NCBI RefSeq assembly: GCF_002868715.1
Contig: NZ_PKLZ01000012.1
Span: forward strand, 1 to 64,000
Direction of reading: 5' to 3'
From: Kineobactrum sediminis
Lineage (GTDB): Bacteria > Pseudomonadota > Gammaproteobacteria > Pseudomonadales > Halieaceae
DNA length: 64,000 bases
Shown here: one piece after another, positions 15,264-24,641 of the stretch
How positions within the stretch are numbered: the first letter of the stretch is position 1
How the letters are laid out: each line of letters begins with the position of its first letter
Notes under the pieces: generated by a model
What the model saw: only the letters and a program-made list of their open reading frames with translations
Databases searched by the model: none
What the model was told of the DNA's origin: nothing
Made by a program: the position numbers and the translations under genes

Positions 15264-17384
15264 TCAGTGGCGGTGGTGCTTGTCCGGCAGGGACTGGATG
15301 TAGATCACGAGATGATCGATTTCTGACGGTTGCAGAAACTCTCCCCAGGGCGGCATCAGCGGGCTCATACCCAGCGCGGCACCGCCCTTTTCAATGACCG
15401 CGTGGATATCCTCTGCGGAACGCTGAAAATGGTATAAAGGGGATGTCAGGTCTGGCATGGGCACTCCCAGCAAGGGCGCATCCGGCCCCTGGCCGTCACC
15501 GGTAACACCGTGGCAGCGTGCGCAATTGACGGCGAAGGACGCGGCACTGGCCTGCTCATCGTAGTCTGCGGGTGCAGCAGTGGGCGTGTCCTCGCGCTGT
15601 ACCACATCGGCCTCCTCCGCGCGCACCAGCACCAGCACCTCGCCACTGGGCTCTGATGCCGCGCCCAGTGTAGTCACCAGAATCTCCCCGGATTCCAACT
15701 GTGCGACTGAGCTCACGCCCCGCTGGGCGTACTGGCTAGCTCTTGCGATCAAATCAACGTCATCTACCCGAGACTGATCCGCGGGCATGACAAAGATCTT
15801 CGCGGAATAATTGTCGGCAAACACGTACTTGCCCTGCAGCGAGGGATAGCGATCACCACGATAGACCACACCGCCAATCACCGCGCGATCATAGGCACTG
15901 TGCTCGTAGGCATAAACAGGACCCTGCTCGGGGACATCCAGCGTTTCCGGGCCAGCCCGGCCGGTGGGGTGATGCCCCTCCGCCATTGGGTACTGGTAGT
16001 GCTTGCCAGGCTCTATAAGATTGACCTCCTCCCAAATCGTGGACCCGACATCGCCCAGCCAGAGATCGCCATTGGCGGGATCGAAGCTGAAACGGAACGG
16101 ATTGCGCAGCCCCAGTGCCCAGTACTCGCCGCGGATATCCGGATGATCGACAAAAGGGTTGTCCGCCGGCACCCGGTAATTCTGCAGAGAGCCCCAGTAG
16201 AAGGGCTCGGGCGACAAGTTGTCGGGCTGCTCATCCACGTCCAGCCGCAGGACGGCCGAACGCAGTACGGTAGCGGAGCTGCGAGCCTCCTGGTCCCGGG
16301 GGTGCACTCCCTCCCCAACGCCGACATACAGGTAGCCATCCGGGCCGAATCCCAGCGAGCCACCGTTGTGGAAGCCGCTGCCCTCACGCTGCAGCACCAT
16401 GAGCGGGGTTTCCGTGGCACGGCGCGCAGCCGGGTCCGGGGCGGCGAAATCAAAGCGCGATAGCCGGTTTACCTGATCCTCGGCGGGGCGGGTATCCGTG
16501 TAGTAGAGGTAGGCAAACCGTGAACCTGCATCGTCCGCGAACCGGGGGTGAAATGCCAGACCCAGGGCCCCGTTTTCCATTTCCACCTCGCCGAGCTGGT
16601 CACTGATATCCAGCACCAGTTCCTTTTCCGTGGCAACCGGGAACGGTACGCGGTACACCCTGCCCACCCGCTCCAGCACGTAGAGACCAGCGGTATCGCC
16701 GGGCGCCTGCCGTACCAGCACCGGCTGCTCGAAAACCAGCTCGGGGTAGAGGTTCTTCAGGCCCCATTCCGACGCGGGCACGGGATTGAACCAGATGCGG
16801 ACCTGGGTAATGCGATTCGCGATGTCCCGGTCGACCGTGAAGGCCATACCCAATGCCAGCGGCACCAGGAAATATCCTATCGCGAGTACGCCAGGTATGC
16901 TGAGCAGGCGTCGCACCAGACTCCAGACAGGCTGCCAGATTGAGGCCAGCACGCCCTGGCGGTCTCGCACCAGGCAAACCATCATCATGGCCAACAGGTA
17001 GAAAACCGTGGATATCAGCCCGATGGCGGCTATCAGCTGAGGGTCATAGTTGATAGTGGTGGCCAGAAAGCTGTAAAGCGATGCCGTTGTGTAGGCAAAC
17101 AGGTAAAAGAGGTACTCCGTGCCAAACCGACGCAGAGAGCTGAAGCCGTGACTCCTTAGGATCACGTTACTCAGTATGATTTGCCCAAGGTACACCGTGA
17201 CAAATATCCCCGCCAGACTCCACAAATCGCTCTGGCTGACGTAGACATCCGGCAGGCGCAGCACCGCCCCGGGTATGATCGCCACCTCCCGGGACAGGAC
17301 ATACCCCAAGATACAGGCCACTACAATGAACAGCAGTTGCAGCAGAGCTACCGCCAACTGCATTCGATACCCGGATTGCTTCAC
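15264..17384 (-). CDS. Membrane PQQ-type sugar dehydrogenase fused to cytochrome c
   Basis: About 706 residues in three parts: four or five membrane helices (about residues 8-165), a six-bladed propeller domain of the glucose/sorbosone dehydrogenase type (about 215-590, with GLAFHPRF, GSLGFGPDGYLYVGVG, GLRNPFRFSFDP), and a C-terminal cytochrome c with the haem site CARCH (near 635) and a possible distal Met (MPPWGEF). It would oxidise an aldose or similar sugar in the periplasm and pass electrons to its own haem. I start at GTG 17384, preceded by AAGGGG. The longer reading frame to 17885 runs antisense over the TonB receptor and its extra sequence looks non-coding. Confidence 0.78.
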   Translation of the reverse strand: MKQSGYRMQLAVALLQLLFIVVACILGYVLSREVAIIPGAVLRLPDVYVSQSDLWSLAGIFVTVYLGQIILSNVILRSHGFSSLRRFGTEYLFYLFAYTTASLYSFLATTINYDPQLIAAIGLISTVFYLLAMMMVCLVRDRQGVLASIWQPVWSLVRRLLSIPGVLAIGYFLVPLALGMAFTVDRDIANRITQVRIWFNPVPASEWGLKNLYPELVFEQPVLVRQAPGDTAGLYVLERVGRVYRVPFPVATEKELVLDISDQLGEVEMENGALGLAFHPRFADDAGSRFAYLYYTDTRPAEDQVNRLSRFDFAAPDPAARRATETPLMVLQREGSGFHNGGSLGFGPDGYLYVGVGEGVHPRDQEARSSATVLRSAVLRLDVDEQPDNLSPEPFYWGSLQNYRVPADNPFVDHPDIRGEYWALGLRNPFRFSFDPANGDLWLGDVGSTIWEEVNLIEPGKHYQYPMAEGHHPTGRAGPETLDVPEQGPVYAYEHSAYDRAVIGGVVYRGDRYPSLQGKYVFADNYSAKIFVMPADQSRVDDVDLIARASQYAQRGVSSVAQLESGEILVTTLGAASEPSGEVLVLVRAEEADVVQREDTPTAAPADYDEQASAASFAVNCARCHGVTGDGQGPDAPLLGVPMPDLTSPLYHFQRSAEDIHAVIEKGGAALGMSPLMPPWGEFLQPSEIDHLVIYIQSLPDKHHRH

Positions 17385-17463
17385 GGTATGCCCCTTCAGA
17401 ATGATGATTACGGTATAGTGCCCACATTGCCACCATGATGACAAGCGCACACAGGGAGAAAGC

Positions 17464-19311
17464 GTGAAGCACACCACACTGGCCATTGCCGCCGCAGCTC
17501 TATTGTTGGCCCCTCCGGGCCAAACCGCAAACATGGACACGGTAACCGTCACCGGCAGCCGGCTGCCGCAGGCCACATTGGGCGCACACAGCAGCCTCTC
17601 GCGGACTGAGATCGAGCGCATCAACGCACCCGACACCGTGACCCTGCTGAAGCAAGTCCCCAACCTGCTGATATCCCGCAATGGCGGCCCGGGTGGCCAT
17701 GCGTTCGCCTCTATTCGCGGCGGCGAGCCCAACTTCATTCTCGTCATGATTAACGGGGTAGCCGTAAACGACCCGACCAATAGCAGTGGCGGTGGCTTTG
17801 ATTTCAACCAACTGGACCCGTCGATTATCGAACGGGTGGAGGTGTATCGCGGCGGTATCAGTGCCGTACATGGTGGCGAAGCCATCAGCGGGGTGATTCA
17901 CTTTATTACCCGCGAGCGAGGTACCTCAAGCGTGGCGGTGGAAGCGGGCGGTGACGGTCAGCGCCGTGCCAACGTGACCCTTGCAGGCACCCGTGAAGGC
18001 CCTTGGTCGGCCCTGCTCAGCCTGGCCGCGGCCCGGGAGGACAGCAGCGTATACGCCAACTACGACAACCAGCAGGCCCTGCTACAGCTACAGGCAAAGG
18101 GCGAGGACCAGCGCCACCAACTGCTGTTCAGCGGCAGCCGGACCAACCGGGAAAGCCTGGCCGAGGACAGCGGCGGCATTCGCTTTGCAGACCCGCTTGA
18201 ATCCGAAATCAGGGACAGTCAACAGTGGCTCGCCAGCTGGCACAGCGAACACCAGGCGGATGGCAACCGCACGTGGACCACCCGCCTGTCATGGAGTCGA
18301 CACCAGGAGGAGATCGACAACCCAGGAATCCGGCAGGGTGTTCTCAGTGGCATTCCGCCCAGTGTCGTCCAGTCCGACTACCGCAAGCTGGACGGCGAAT
18401 TCTTTGTGCGCTGGAAGCGCACCCCGGATCTGTCTTTCATCGCCGGGGTCAGTGGCCAACGGGCCGATGGCTACAACCGCGGCACCCTCGACTTTGGCTT
18501 CCCGGTACCGGTGGACTACAGCCTGACGCGAGAAACCGTCGGTGCATTCGCAGAGGGCTCGCTACGCCTGGGGGCCACTTCCCTTGACCTGGGCGCGCGC
18601 TATGACGCCCCCTCCGGCTTCGACAGTGAATCTTCAGCACGGATTAGCCTGAGCCGGGACCTCGGTCCCGGTACCCGCCTGTTCGCAGCCTACAGCGAGG
18701 GCTACAAGCTCCCCAGTTTTTTTGCATTGGCCCACCCCCTGGTCGGCAACCCCGCGCTAAAACCGGAGCTGAGCCGCAACAGTGAAATCGGCCTGGCCAC
18801 AGAAACCACAACAGGTACCCGCCTACAAGTCAGCCTATTCCATAACCGCTACCAGGATCTGGTGGACTTCGACGCCGACCTGTTCCTCTCGGTCAATCGC
18901 AGCGAAGTGACCGCCAAGGGGGCGGAGTTGCAGGGCACCCTGCCGCTAGCCAGCTGGCTGTGGGTAAACCTCGACATCACCTACCTGGACACTGCCATTA
19001 CGGACTCGGACAGTCGCCTGAGACGCCGGCCGCAGTGGTCTGGCGGACTGCAGTTGCAAGCTGAACTGGGGCCGGTGGAGCTGATGCTGGCGGCAGATTC
19101 CAGAGGTTCATTCCACGACGCATCCGTCGCTACGGGACCGGTTAAGTTGGGGGGATATACGGATATCAATGCCACGCTGCTGTGGCAGGTCAGTGAGCGC
19201 CTGAGAATCTCGGCCAACGTGGACAATTTGGGCAACAGGCGGCTCGAATCCTCGATCGGCTTTTACGCGCCAGGCCGGCGGGCCAGGATTGGCTTGCAAC
19301 TAAAGATCTGA
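17464..19311 (+). CDS. TonB-dependent outer-membrane receptor (BtuB-like)
   Basis: 615 residues, GTG start with GGGAG upstream. A signal peptide (about 1-21) precedes a TonB-box-like DTVTVTGSR, a plug domain (about 40-155, ending GVIHFITRER) and a C-terminal barrel ending in the aromatic/hydrophobic strand ARIGLQLKI. The short plug and barrel length resemble BtuB and related cobalamin or small-ligand receptors. The ligand is not predictable. It is divergent from the sugar dehydrogenase with 79 bp between them, so the two may respond to the same substrate (inference). No riboswitch-like leader is visible in that gap. Confidence 0.9.
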   Translation: MKHTTLAIAAAALLLAPPGQTANMDTVTVTGSRLPQATLGAHSSLSRTEIERINAPDTVTLLKQVPNLLISRNGGPGGHAFASIRGGEPNFILVMINGVAVNDPTNSSGGGFDFNQLDPSIIERVEVYRGGISAVHGGEAISGVIHFITRERGTSSVAVEAGGDGQRRANVTLAGTREGPWSALLSLAAAREDSSVYANYDNQQALLQLQAKGEDQRHQLLFSGSRTNRESLAEDSGGIRFADPLESEIRDSQQWLASWHSEHQADGNRTWTTRLSWSRHQEEIDNPGIRQGVLSGIPPSVVQSDYRKLDGEFFVRWKRTPDLSFIAGVSGQRADGYNRGTLDFGFPVPVDYSLTRETVGAFAEGSLRLGATSLDLGARYDAPSGFDSESSARISLSRDLGPGTRLFAAYSEGYKLPSFFALAHPLVGNPALKPELSRNSEIGLATETTTGTRLQVSLFHNRYQDLVDFDADLFLSVNRSEVTAKGAELQGTLPLASWLWVNLDITYLDTAITDSDSRLRRRPQWSGGLQLQAELGPVELMLAADSRGSFHDASVATGPVKLGGYTDINATLLWQVSERLRISANVDNLGNRRLESSIGFYAPGRRARIGLQLKI

Positions 19312-19319
19312 CTTGCACC

Positions 19320-19982
19320 TCACGGCCAATGACCCGCTCTGCTGAGCTGGTTTCTAAGCCCCGGCAACGGGAATTCCGCGTCATAGGCTATCTTCGCGTG
19401 GCGCCTGGCTTCCGGATAGTTTTTCATGGCGGCCAGCAACAGGCCATAATTGTAATGCAATTGTATGTTGCGGGAATCGAGTTCCAGCGCTTCCACATAG
19501 ATTGCCCGCGCCGCTTCCAGCTTGCCGACCTTTTGAAGATGCATGGCGTAAAGCATCCGGGTTGTCGCGTCACGGGGGCTGAACTGGATCGCCCGCTGAA
19601 ACCAGCACTCTGCGGGGATGCGCAGCTGCTCGCCTTTGCGGCTGGACACCATCTGGTAACGAGAAATCGCGTTCAGGGCACGATGATGATTTGGCCATGC
19701 TCCCAGCGTATACGCAAGATCGCCATAAGGAAGCATCGTAGTGCTTCCTCGCTTCAGTGATTCCACATCGGAGGTGAAGTGGTAGCTCTCCACTGTATGA
19801 AGCTGCTTCCCTAAACTGGCCCGCTGCGTGTAATCAAACGGTCCATACGTCCCCCCAGAACCCGAGCATTGAAGTCCCAGAAAGTCCATACCGACAAACG
19901 GGGCTCCTGGCTGTGTCTGAGCGTGGACCAATGGGACACCGAGCAACACTGCCAGCGCCACAATACCGCGAAGGTACCTCAT
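19320..19982 (-). CDS. Exported TPR protein, unknown function
   Basis: About 220 residues with a cleavable signal (MRYLRGIVALAVLLG, ending VHAQ), a conserved-looking N-terminal part (YGPFDYTQR, HTVESYHFTSDVESL) and two or three TPR units (about 115-205). I start at ATG 19982 with GGAGG 8 bases upstream; ATG 19997 would place five residues before the signal. It converges on the TonB receptor gene with only 8 bases between stops. I do not know the function. A periplasmic protein-protein interaction role is the most that TPRs suggest. Confidence 0.75.
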   Translation of the reverse strand: MRYLRGIVALAVLLGVPLVHAQTQPGAPFVGMDFLGLQCSGSGGTYGPFDYTQRASLGKQLHTVESYHFTSDVESLKRGSTTMLPYGDLAYTLGAWPNHHRALNAISRYQMVSSRKGEQLRIPAECWFQRAIQFSPRDATTRMLYAMHLQKVGKLEAARAIYVEALELDSRNIQLHYNYGLLLAAMKNYPEARRHAKIAYDAEFPLPGLRNQLSRAGHWP

Positions 19983-20192
19983 ATATCTTGCCTCCATTAT
20001 CCTTTATGCCACAGTCTACAATATTTGGCTGTAATAACTTGAAAACGATGTATTACTGGCGATCCCGTCACAACTCCCAAGCCTCGCGAGCACCAACACA
20101 TTTACCTTTCCGAATGCAACGGTTAGCATGCCATTTCAGTATGGAGGCTTGGGGCAAGAACTTCACCAATAGATTGATAGTCGAGAATTCAA

Positions 20193-21233
20193 GTGAGCTC
20201 AATGACCGTTAGCCGCGCCACCACCAGAACACCATCAAATCGAGATGCAAACAACTGCAAAAATGCCTCCGAGCCACTGGTGAGCGTGGTGATACCTGCT
20301 TTTAACTGTGACGGCTGCCTGTCGCGAGCAATCAAGAGTGTACTGGAGCAGACCTATACCCATTTTCAATGCATCGTCGTGGATGATGGATCAACCGATG
20401 ACACCGCCGCTGTCGCCGCGTCCTATGGCGGTAACGTCAAACTGGTCCGGCAGGAGAATAGCGGGGTATCTTCTGCCAGAAATACTGGCATCGAGCACGC
20501 CAGCGGCGAACTTATCGCCTTTCTTGATGCAGATGACTGCTGGCACCCCTCCAAGCTGGAGAAACAGGTTCAGCTGCTTCAGGAGCACCAGGATGTCGTA
20601 CTCGTCAGTACCGACCTGATAACATATTCGCCTGAACGCCTGGGCAGTGGCTCGCTGGCATCAGTCACGCAGCCATATGGCCCTGACATATTTGAAATCC
20701 ACTCGGATTTTTTGCCGCTGTTCCGCAATCCTTACCTCGGCACACCTAGCGTGATGGTAAGAACCCACCGCGCTAGAGAGGTCGGTGGCTTCGACACTAC
20801 CCTGCCCATTGGCGAGGACGTAGACTTTTTTTTTCGAGTCTGCAAAGGCCGCTGCTACGCCAAAATAAGGCAGCCTCTGGCCATTATTCACCAACGCAGT
20901 GGAAGTCTCACGAGGACACTGCCGGGGTACCGCTACAATCTTGAGGTGATCGACCGACTGGAACACAATCATCCTTTGTTCGCGCACAGCCATGCCGAAG
21001 AGTTCACCAGGCAGCGCCTTTCGGTGTACGGGCGCTGGATCGACAAATGCCTATACATGGGCAAGGGTCAGCAGGCCAGAACACTGCTAAGAGAAAGCAA
21101 GAAGCACGGGCGCCTTGAGCATCCGAGCTGCTTGATCCTTAAGTCCTATTTCGCCCAGCCTATCGCTTGGCTAAGAAAATTCGCCCGTCGTTTCAGTTGG
21201 ATGACGGAAACAACGGCGAGCCGCGAGTACTAA
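20193..21233 (+). CDS. Family 2 glycosyltransferase
   Basis: 346 residues with a GT-A fold: SVVIPAFNCDGCLSRAI (near 30-45), VVDDGSTDDT (near 65) and the metal-binding FLDADDCW (near 112). It transfers a sugar from a nucleotide donor onto the lipid-linked glycan at the inner face of the membrane; the sugar and linkage are unknown. The start is GTG 20193 or ATG 20202, with little to choose between them. It opens a rightward run of closely spaced genes (to 29066) that builds, modifies and processes a glycan. I see no strong promoter in the 210 bp before it. Confidence 0.9.
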   Translation: MSSMTVSRATTRTPSNRDANNCKNASEPLVSVVIPAFNCDGCLSRAIKSVLEQTYTHFQCIVVDDGSTDDTAAVAASYGGNVKLVRQENSGVSSARNTGIEHASGELIAFLDADDCWHPSKLEKQVQLLQEHQDVVLVSTDLITYSPERLGSGSLASVTQPYGPDIFEIHSDFLPLFRNPYLGTPSVMVRTHRAREVGGFDTTLPIGEDVDFFFRVCKGRCYAKIRQPLAIIHQRSGSLTRTLPGYRYNLEVIDRLEHNHPLFAHSHAEEFTRQRLSVYGRWIDKCLYMGKGQQARTLLRESKKHGRLEHPSCLILKSYFAQPIAWLRKFARRFSWMTETTASREY

Positions 21234-21239
21234 CCAATC

Positions 21240-23015
21240 ATGTGGATTCTGACTGACGAAACAACACCCCCCCCAACTGGAGTTCGCTGGCTAACCTTTG
21301 CCGCCCAGCCCTCGCGGACAAACTCTACCCGCCTCAACATCGTGACAGAGCACCCCTCGCTGCTATGCGAGGATGACCGGTTTCATGCAATTGTGCTTGG
21401 CAGGCTACGCCCGTATGGTCAGGACTACGGCCTTGAGCAGCCCGGCACCTGGTTTCTGGAGCAGTTTCATGGCGCTCCCACGCATTTCTACAGCAAAGTT
21501 GCAGGCTTTTTTGCCATCATTCTGCTGGACAAGGACAGTGGCAATATCCACCTGATCAGTGACCATGTTGGCAGTGTTCCACTCTATACCGCGACTGAAG
21601 CTAATCAATGGTGGATTACGGACTCCCTGAAACTGCTGGAGCCACACCTGCCGGCCATTAGTAAATCACTCAATGCACAGGCGATTTACAACTACTGCTT
21701 TTTTCACTGTATTCCTTCACCTGGCGCAATCTACAAGAGCTTCACGAAATTACAGCCGGGGGAACAGGTTGATGTTGACCTGACAGGCAAGTCCACGCGA
21801 CGCAATCTATATAAACCACCCTATAACTACAGCCCAGCGGCACCGGCTATACTGATGGCTGAGTGCAGACAGGTCATACGGGATGCTGTCAGGCGCAATA
21901 TAGCTCCGGCAACCGGTGCATTCCTGAGTGGCGGGCTTGACAGCTCAACCGTCGCAGGGATGTTCGCAGAACAACAACCCGGAGCCCCGACCTTTGCAAT
22001 AGGATTCCATGCCGAGGGTTATGATGAGTCTGCTTATGCCCGCACCACGGCACGTCATTTTCAAACAACGCATCACGAACACTACCTCCAACCAGCAGAA
22101 ATTAGCGACAATTTCTCTGCGGTTGCGGGCTTCTTCGACGAGCCGTTCGGCAACTCCTCTGCCATGGCCGCCTTTATCTGTGCCCAGGTAGCTCGTGATC
22201 ACGGTGTCGACGTCTTGTTGGCGGGTGACGGGGGGGACGAAATATTTGCCGGTAATGAACGCTACGCCAAGCAAAAACTGTTCGAGCTTTGGGGACGGGC
22301 ACCAACCGCGCTAAGCGGACCGTTGGAAGCCTTGCTGAGCACCCAATTGGGTGAACTGCCCCTATTGAGAAAGGGCCGAAGCTATATCGAGCAGGCGTCT
22401 GTCCCCCTGCCCGATCGTATGGATAGCTGGAACTTTCTGAATCGCTTTGAGCCGTCACATGTTTTTGAGGAATCTTTCCTCGCAAAAATTGACGCATCGA
22501 CACCCAGTCGTGAAAAACGGAGTCGCTATGAACAGTGTCCGTCGCAGGATCCGGTGGAACGCATGATGTATCTGGACTGGAAGTTCACCCTGGCTGACAA
22601 CGATCTGGTGAAGGTATCCAGCATGTGCCGAAAGGCCGGGGTGGAGGTACGATATCCGTTATTTGAAAAGGAAGTGGTTGATTTCAGTTGTACAATTCCC
22701 GCTCGCGTGAAACTACCGGGCAGCAAGCTGCGAAACTTTTACAAAAACAGCTTTCGCGAGTTCCTGCCCGAGACAACGCTGAATAAGGAAAAGCATGGTT
22801 TCGGCCTTCCTTTCGGCTTATGGATGAAAGAACAGCCCGCCCTGCAACAGCTAACAGATGAGACGTTAAAGAAACTCAAGCAACGGGGGATATTTCGGCC
22901 CGATTTTATAGAGGACGCCATTACCAATCATAAGTCCGGGCACTCGGGCTACTTCGGAGAGCTGATCTGGATTATGGTGTCGCTTGAATTTTGGCTGGCA
23001 AGCAGAAGTCCATGA
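21240..23015 (+). CDS. Asparagine-synthase-like ATP-dependent amide ligase lacking the glutaminase Cys
   Basis: 591 residues. The C-terminal synthetase half is intact (PP-loop FLSGGLDSS near residue 228, LLAGDGGDEIFAGNERY near 325, EVRYPLFEK near 470). The N-terminal half resembles a class II glutamine amidotransferase domain but begins MWIL, with no catalytic Cys at position 2, so it cannot release ammonia from glutamine. This pattern occurs in AsnB relatives that use another amine, such as beta-lactam synthetase or lasso cyclases. In a glycan locus it may form an amide between a uronic acid and an amine (inference). Its stop overlaps the next start (ATGA). Confidence 0.85.
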   Translation: MWILTDETTPPPTGVRWLTFAAQPSRTNSTRLNIVTEHPSLLCEDDRFHAIVLGRLRPYGQDYGLEQPGTWFLEQFHGAPTHFYSKVAGFFAIILLDKDSGNIHLISDHVGSVPLYTATEANQWWITDSLKLLEPHLPAISKSLNAQAIYNYCFFHCIPSPGAIYKSFTKLQPGEQVDVDLTGKSTRRNLYKPPYNYSPAAPAILMAECRQVIRDAVRRNIAPATGAFLSGGLDSSTVAGMFAEQQPGAPTFAIGFHAEGYDESAYARTTARHFQTTHHEHYLQPAEISDNFSAVAGFFDEPFGNSSAMAAFICAQVARDHGVDVLLAGDGGDEIFAGNERYAKQKLFELWGRAPTALSGPLEALLSTQLGELPLLRKGRSYIEQASVPLPDRMDSWNFLNRFEPSHVFEESFLAKIDASTPSREKRSRYEQCPSQDPVERMMYLDWKFTLADNDLVKVSSMCRKAGVEVRYPLFEKEVVDFSCTIPARVKLPGSKLRNFYKNSFREFLPETTLNKEKHGFGLPFGLWMKEQPALQQLTDETLKKLKQRGIFRPDFIEDAITNHKSGHSGYFGELIWIMVSLEFWLASRSP

Positions 23016-23953
23016 ATCTCACACACTCTGCTTTATCACTGGTAGGAAGGGCACTGGCAAGCGGAAAACTTTCCATTCTCATCTATCACCAGGTGCTGGA
23101 TGCGCCAGACCCCATGCGCCCCACCGAACCTACGGCAGACATATTCGAATGGCAGATGGCATTACTTGCCCGCCACTGCAATCCCATGCCGCTTGCCGAC
23201 GCGGTCCAACACCTGCGCGAAGGTAGCTTACCCGCCAACACGGTCTGTGTAACCTTTGACGACGGCTACGTGAACAACCTCACGGTGGCTCAGCCCATTC
23301 TTGAGAAGTACCAGATCCCTGCAACGGTGTATGTCGCCACGGCTTTCAGTCGAGGCGAGAACATGTGGAATGACCGAGTTATTCACCTGTTCAGTGATCC
23401 TGCGCGCGAGACACTCCAGCTTGAGGACAGAGTTATCTCACTGGGATCCTGGGAGCAGCGAAGGTCAGCAGCACAGCAGATGCTGAACGAGTTAAAGTAC
23501 CTACCGGTAGAGCAGCGGCTGGACCGGGTGGCTACGCTTTACCAGACCAGTGGAGTGGAGGAACAAGCACCCCTGATGATGAATCCGGGCCAGATTCGGG
23601 CGCTGTCTGAGAGAGGCGTGGAAATCGGGGCGCATACGGTAAACCATCCCATTCTCAAGGAATTGGATGCCGATGCCCAGCGGAGAGAGATAGACCAGAG
23701 CAAGGCTGACCTGGAATCCTGGGTCGGGCAGGAGCTTAAACATTTTGCCTACCCAAACGGCATTGAGGGCAGGGATCTCGATGGGAGTACCGTCCAGCAT
23801 GTACAGCAGGCTGGTTTCGACACCGCGGTTGTCACCACCAAGGGGACCTCGGACAAGAGCACCTCCCCTTTCCTGCTTAGACGGTTTACGCCATGGGACA
23901 GGATTCCGTTTCGGTTCCACCTGCGCCTGGTTCACAACCAGGTACTGTCGTGA
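23012..23953 (+). CDS. NodB-type polysaccharide deacetylase
   Basis: About 313 residues. The NodB motifs are visible: TFDDGY (near residue 83, with the catalytic Asp and metal Asp) and EIGAHTVNHPIL (near 205, metal His), plus a late FAYPNG. It would remove acetyl groups from N- or O-acetylated sugars, probably on the growing polymer. I start at ATG 23012 because it overlaps the previous stop by 4 bases (ATGA), as in tight operons; an ATG at 22991 is less likely. No signal peptide is evident, suggesting it acts on a cytoplasmic lipid-linked intermediate. Confidence 0.88.
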   Translation: MNLTHSALSLVGRALASGKLSILIYHQVLDAPDPMRPTEPTADIFEWQMALLARHCNPMPLADAVQHLREGSLPANTVCVTFDDGYVNNLTVAQPILEKYQIPATVYVATAFSRGENMWNDRVIHLFSDPARETLQLEDRVISLGSWEQRRSAAQQMLNELKYLPVEQRLDRVATLYQTSGVEEQAPLMMNPGQIRALSERGVEIGAHTVNHPILKELDADAQRREIDQSKADLESWVGQELKHFAYPNGIEGRDLDGSTVQHVQQAGFDTAVVTTKGTSDKSTSPFLLRRFTPWDRIPFRFHLRLVHNQVLS

Positions 23954-24636
23954 ACGGGCGCCCTAAGGCCAATCGCTATACAGCGTTCTTTCGCAGGCAT
24001 GGCCTGGCAGTTGGCGCTGCGCTGGCCGCCCATCGATTGATCAGCAAACTGGGGAAGCAGTCCGGATTGTACTGGTACCGGTTCTACAAGCAGCCACTGG
24101 ATACAGCGATAAATGCTCGCACCAGCGGGAAGCTGGAGTTCAGATGGCTGGAAAAGTATGAAGACCTGCTGGCGCAGTTGCCCAGACCTTTGCCAAACCT
24201 GAAGGCAAGGTTCGAGCAGGACGTACAGTGCCTGATCGCTGTCAAGCAGGAACAAGTGGTAGCCTGCGCCTGGTTTGGCTTTGGCGAGTTTGAGGAAGAT
24301 GAGGTCCGCTGCACCTATGTTCTGCCAGCCACTGCGGTGTGGGATTTCGATATTTATGTCGTGCCGAAATATCGCATTGGCAGGGTATTTCTGCAAACCT
24401 GGCAAGAGGCCAATCGCACGCTCACCCAAAGAGGCTATGCCTGCACCTTGAGCCGTATTTCCGCCTATAACATGCATTCCATTCGCTCCCATGAAAAGCT
24501 GGGAGCCAAAAAAATAGGCAGCGCCCTGTTCCTGAGGGTGGGAATGGCGCAAGTAATGATAGCCAGCCGCCGACCTTACTGTTCGCTGTCCTTTTCGAAG
24601 AAACGATCACCGCGCATTGACTTGCTGGAGGTTTAG
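23950..24636 (+). CDS. GNAT-like N-acetyl/acyltransferase
   Basis: 228 residues starting at GTG 23950, which overlaps the deacetylase stop as GTGA. The C-terminal half looks like a GNAT core (VACAWFGF strand, WDFDIYVVPKYRIGRVF, then RISAYNMHSIRSHEKLGAKKIG, the typical last helix and strand). It would transfer an acyl group to an amino sugar or other amine, which is logical directly after a deacetylase that frees one. The N-terminal 60 residues are basic and amphipathic and may sit on the membrane. The substrate is not known. Confidence 0.72.
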   Translation: MNGRPKANRYTAFFRRHGLAVGAALAAHRLISKLGKQSGLYWYRFYKQPLDTAINARTSGKLEFRWLEKYEDLLAQLPRPLPNLKARFEQDVQCLIAVKQEQVVACAWFGFGEFEEDEVRCTYVLPATAVWDFDIYVVPKYRIGRVFLQTWQEANRTLTQRGYACTLSRISAYNMHSIRSHEKLGAKKIGSALFLRVGMAQVMIASRRPYCSLSFSKKRSPRIDLLEV

Positions 24637-24641
24637 TTGCC

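Noticed and set aside
15445-15458. Partial match to the repeat tail (GTCAGGTCTGGCAT)
   Set aside because: The match is short and imperfect, inside conserved cytochrome c coding sequence (PDLTSPL). It is likely chance.
17385-17885. N-terminal extension of the sugar dehydrogenase ORF
   Set aside because: It runs antisense through the TonB receptor signal and plug, which is clearly coding. A good GTG start with AAGGGG at 17384 explains the gene.
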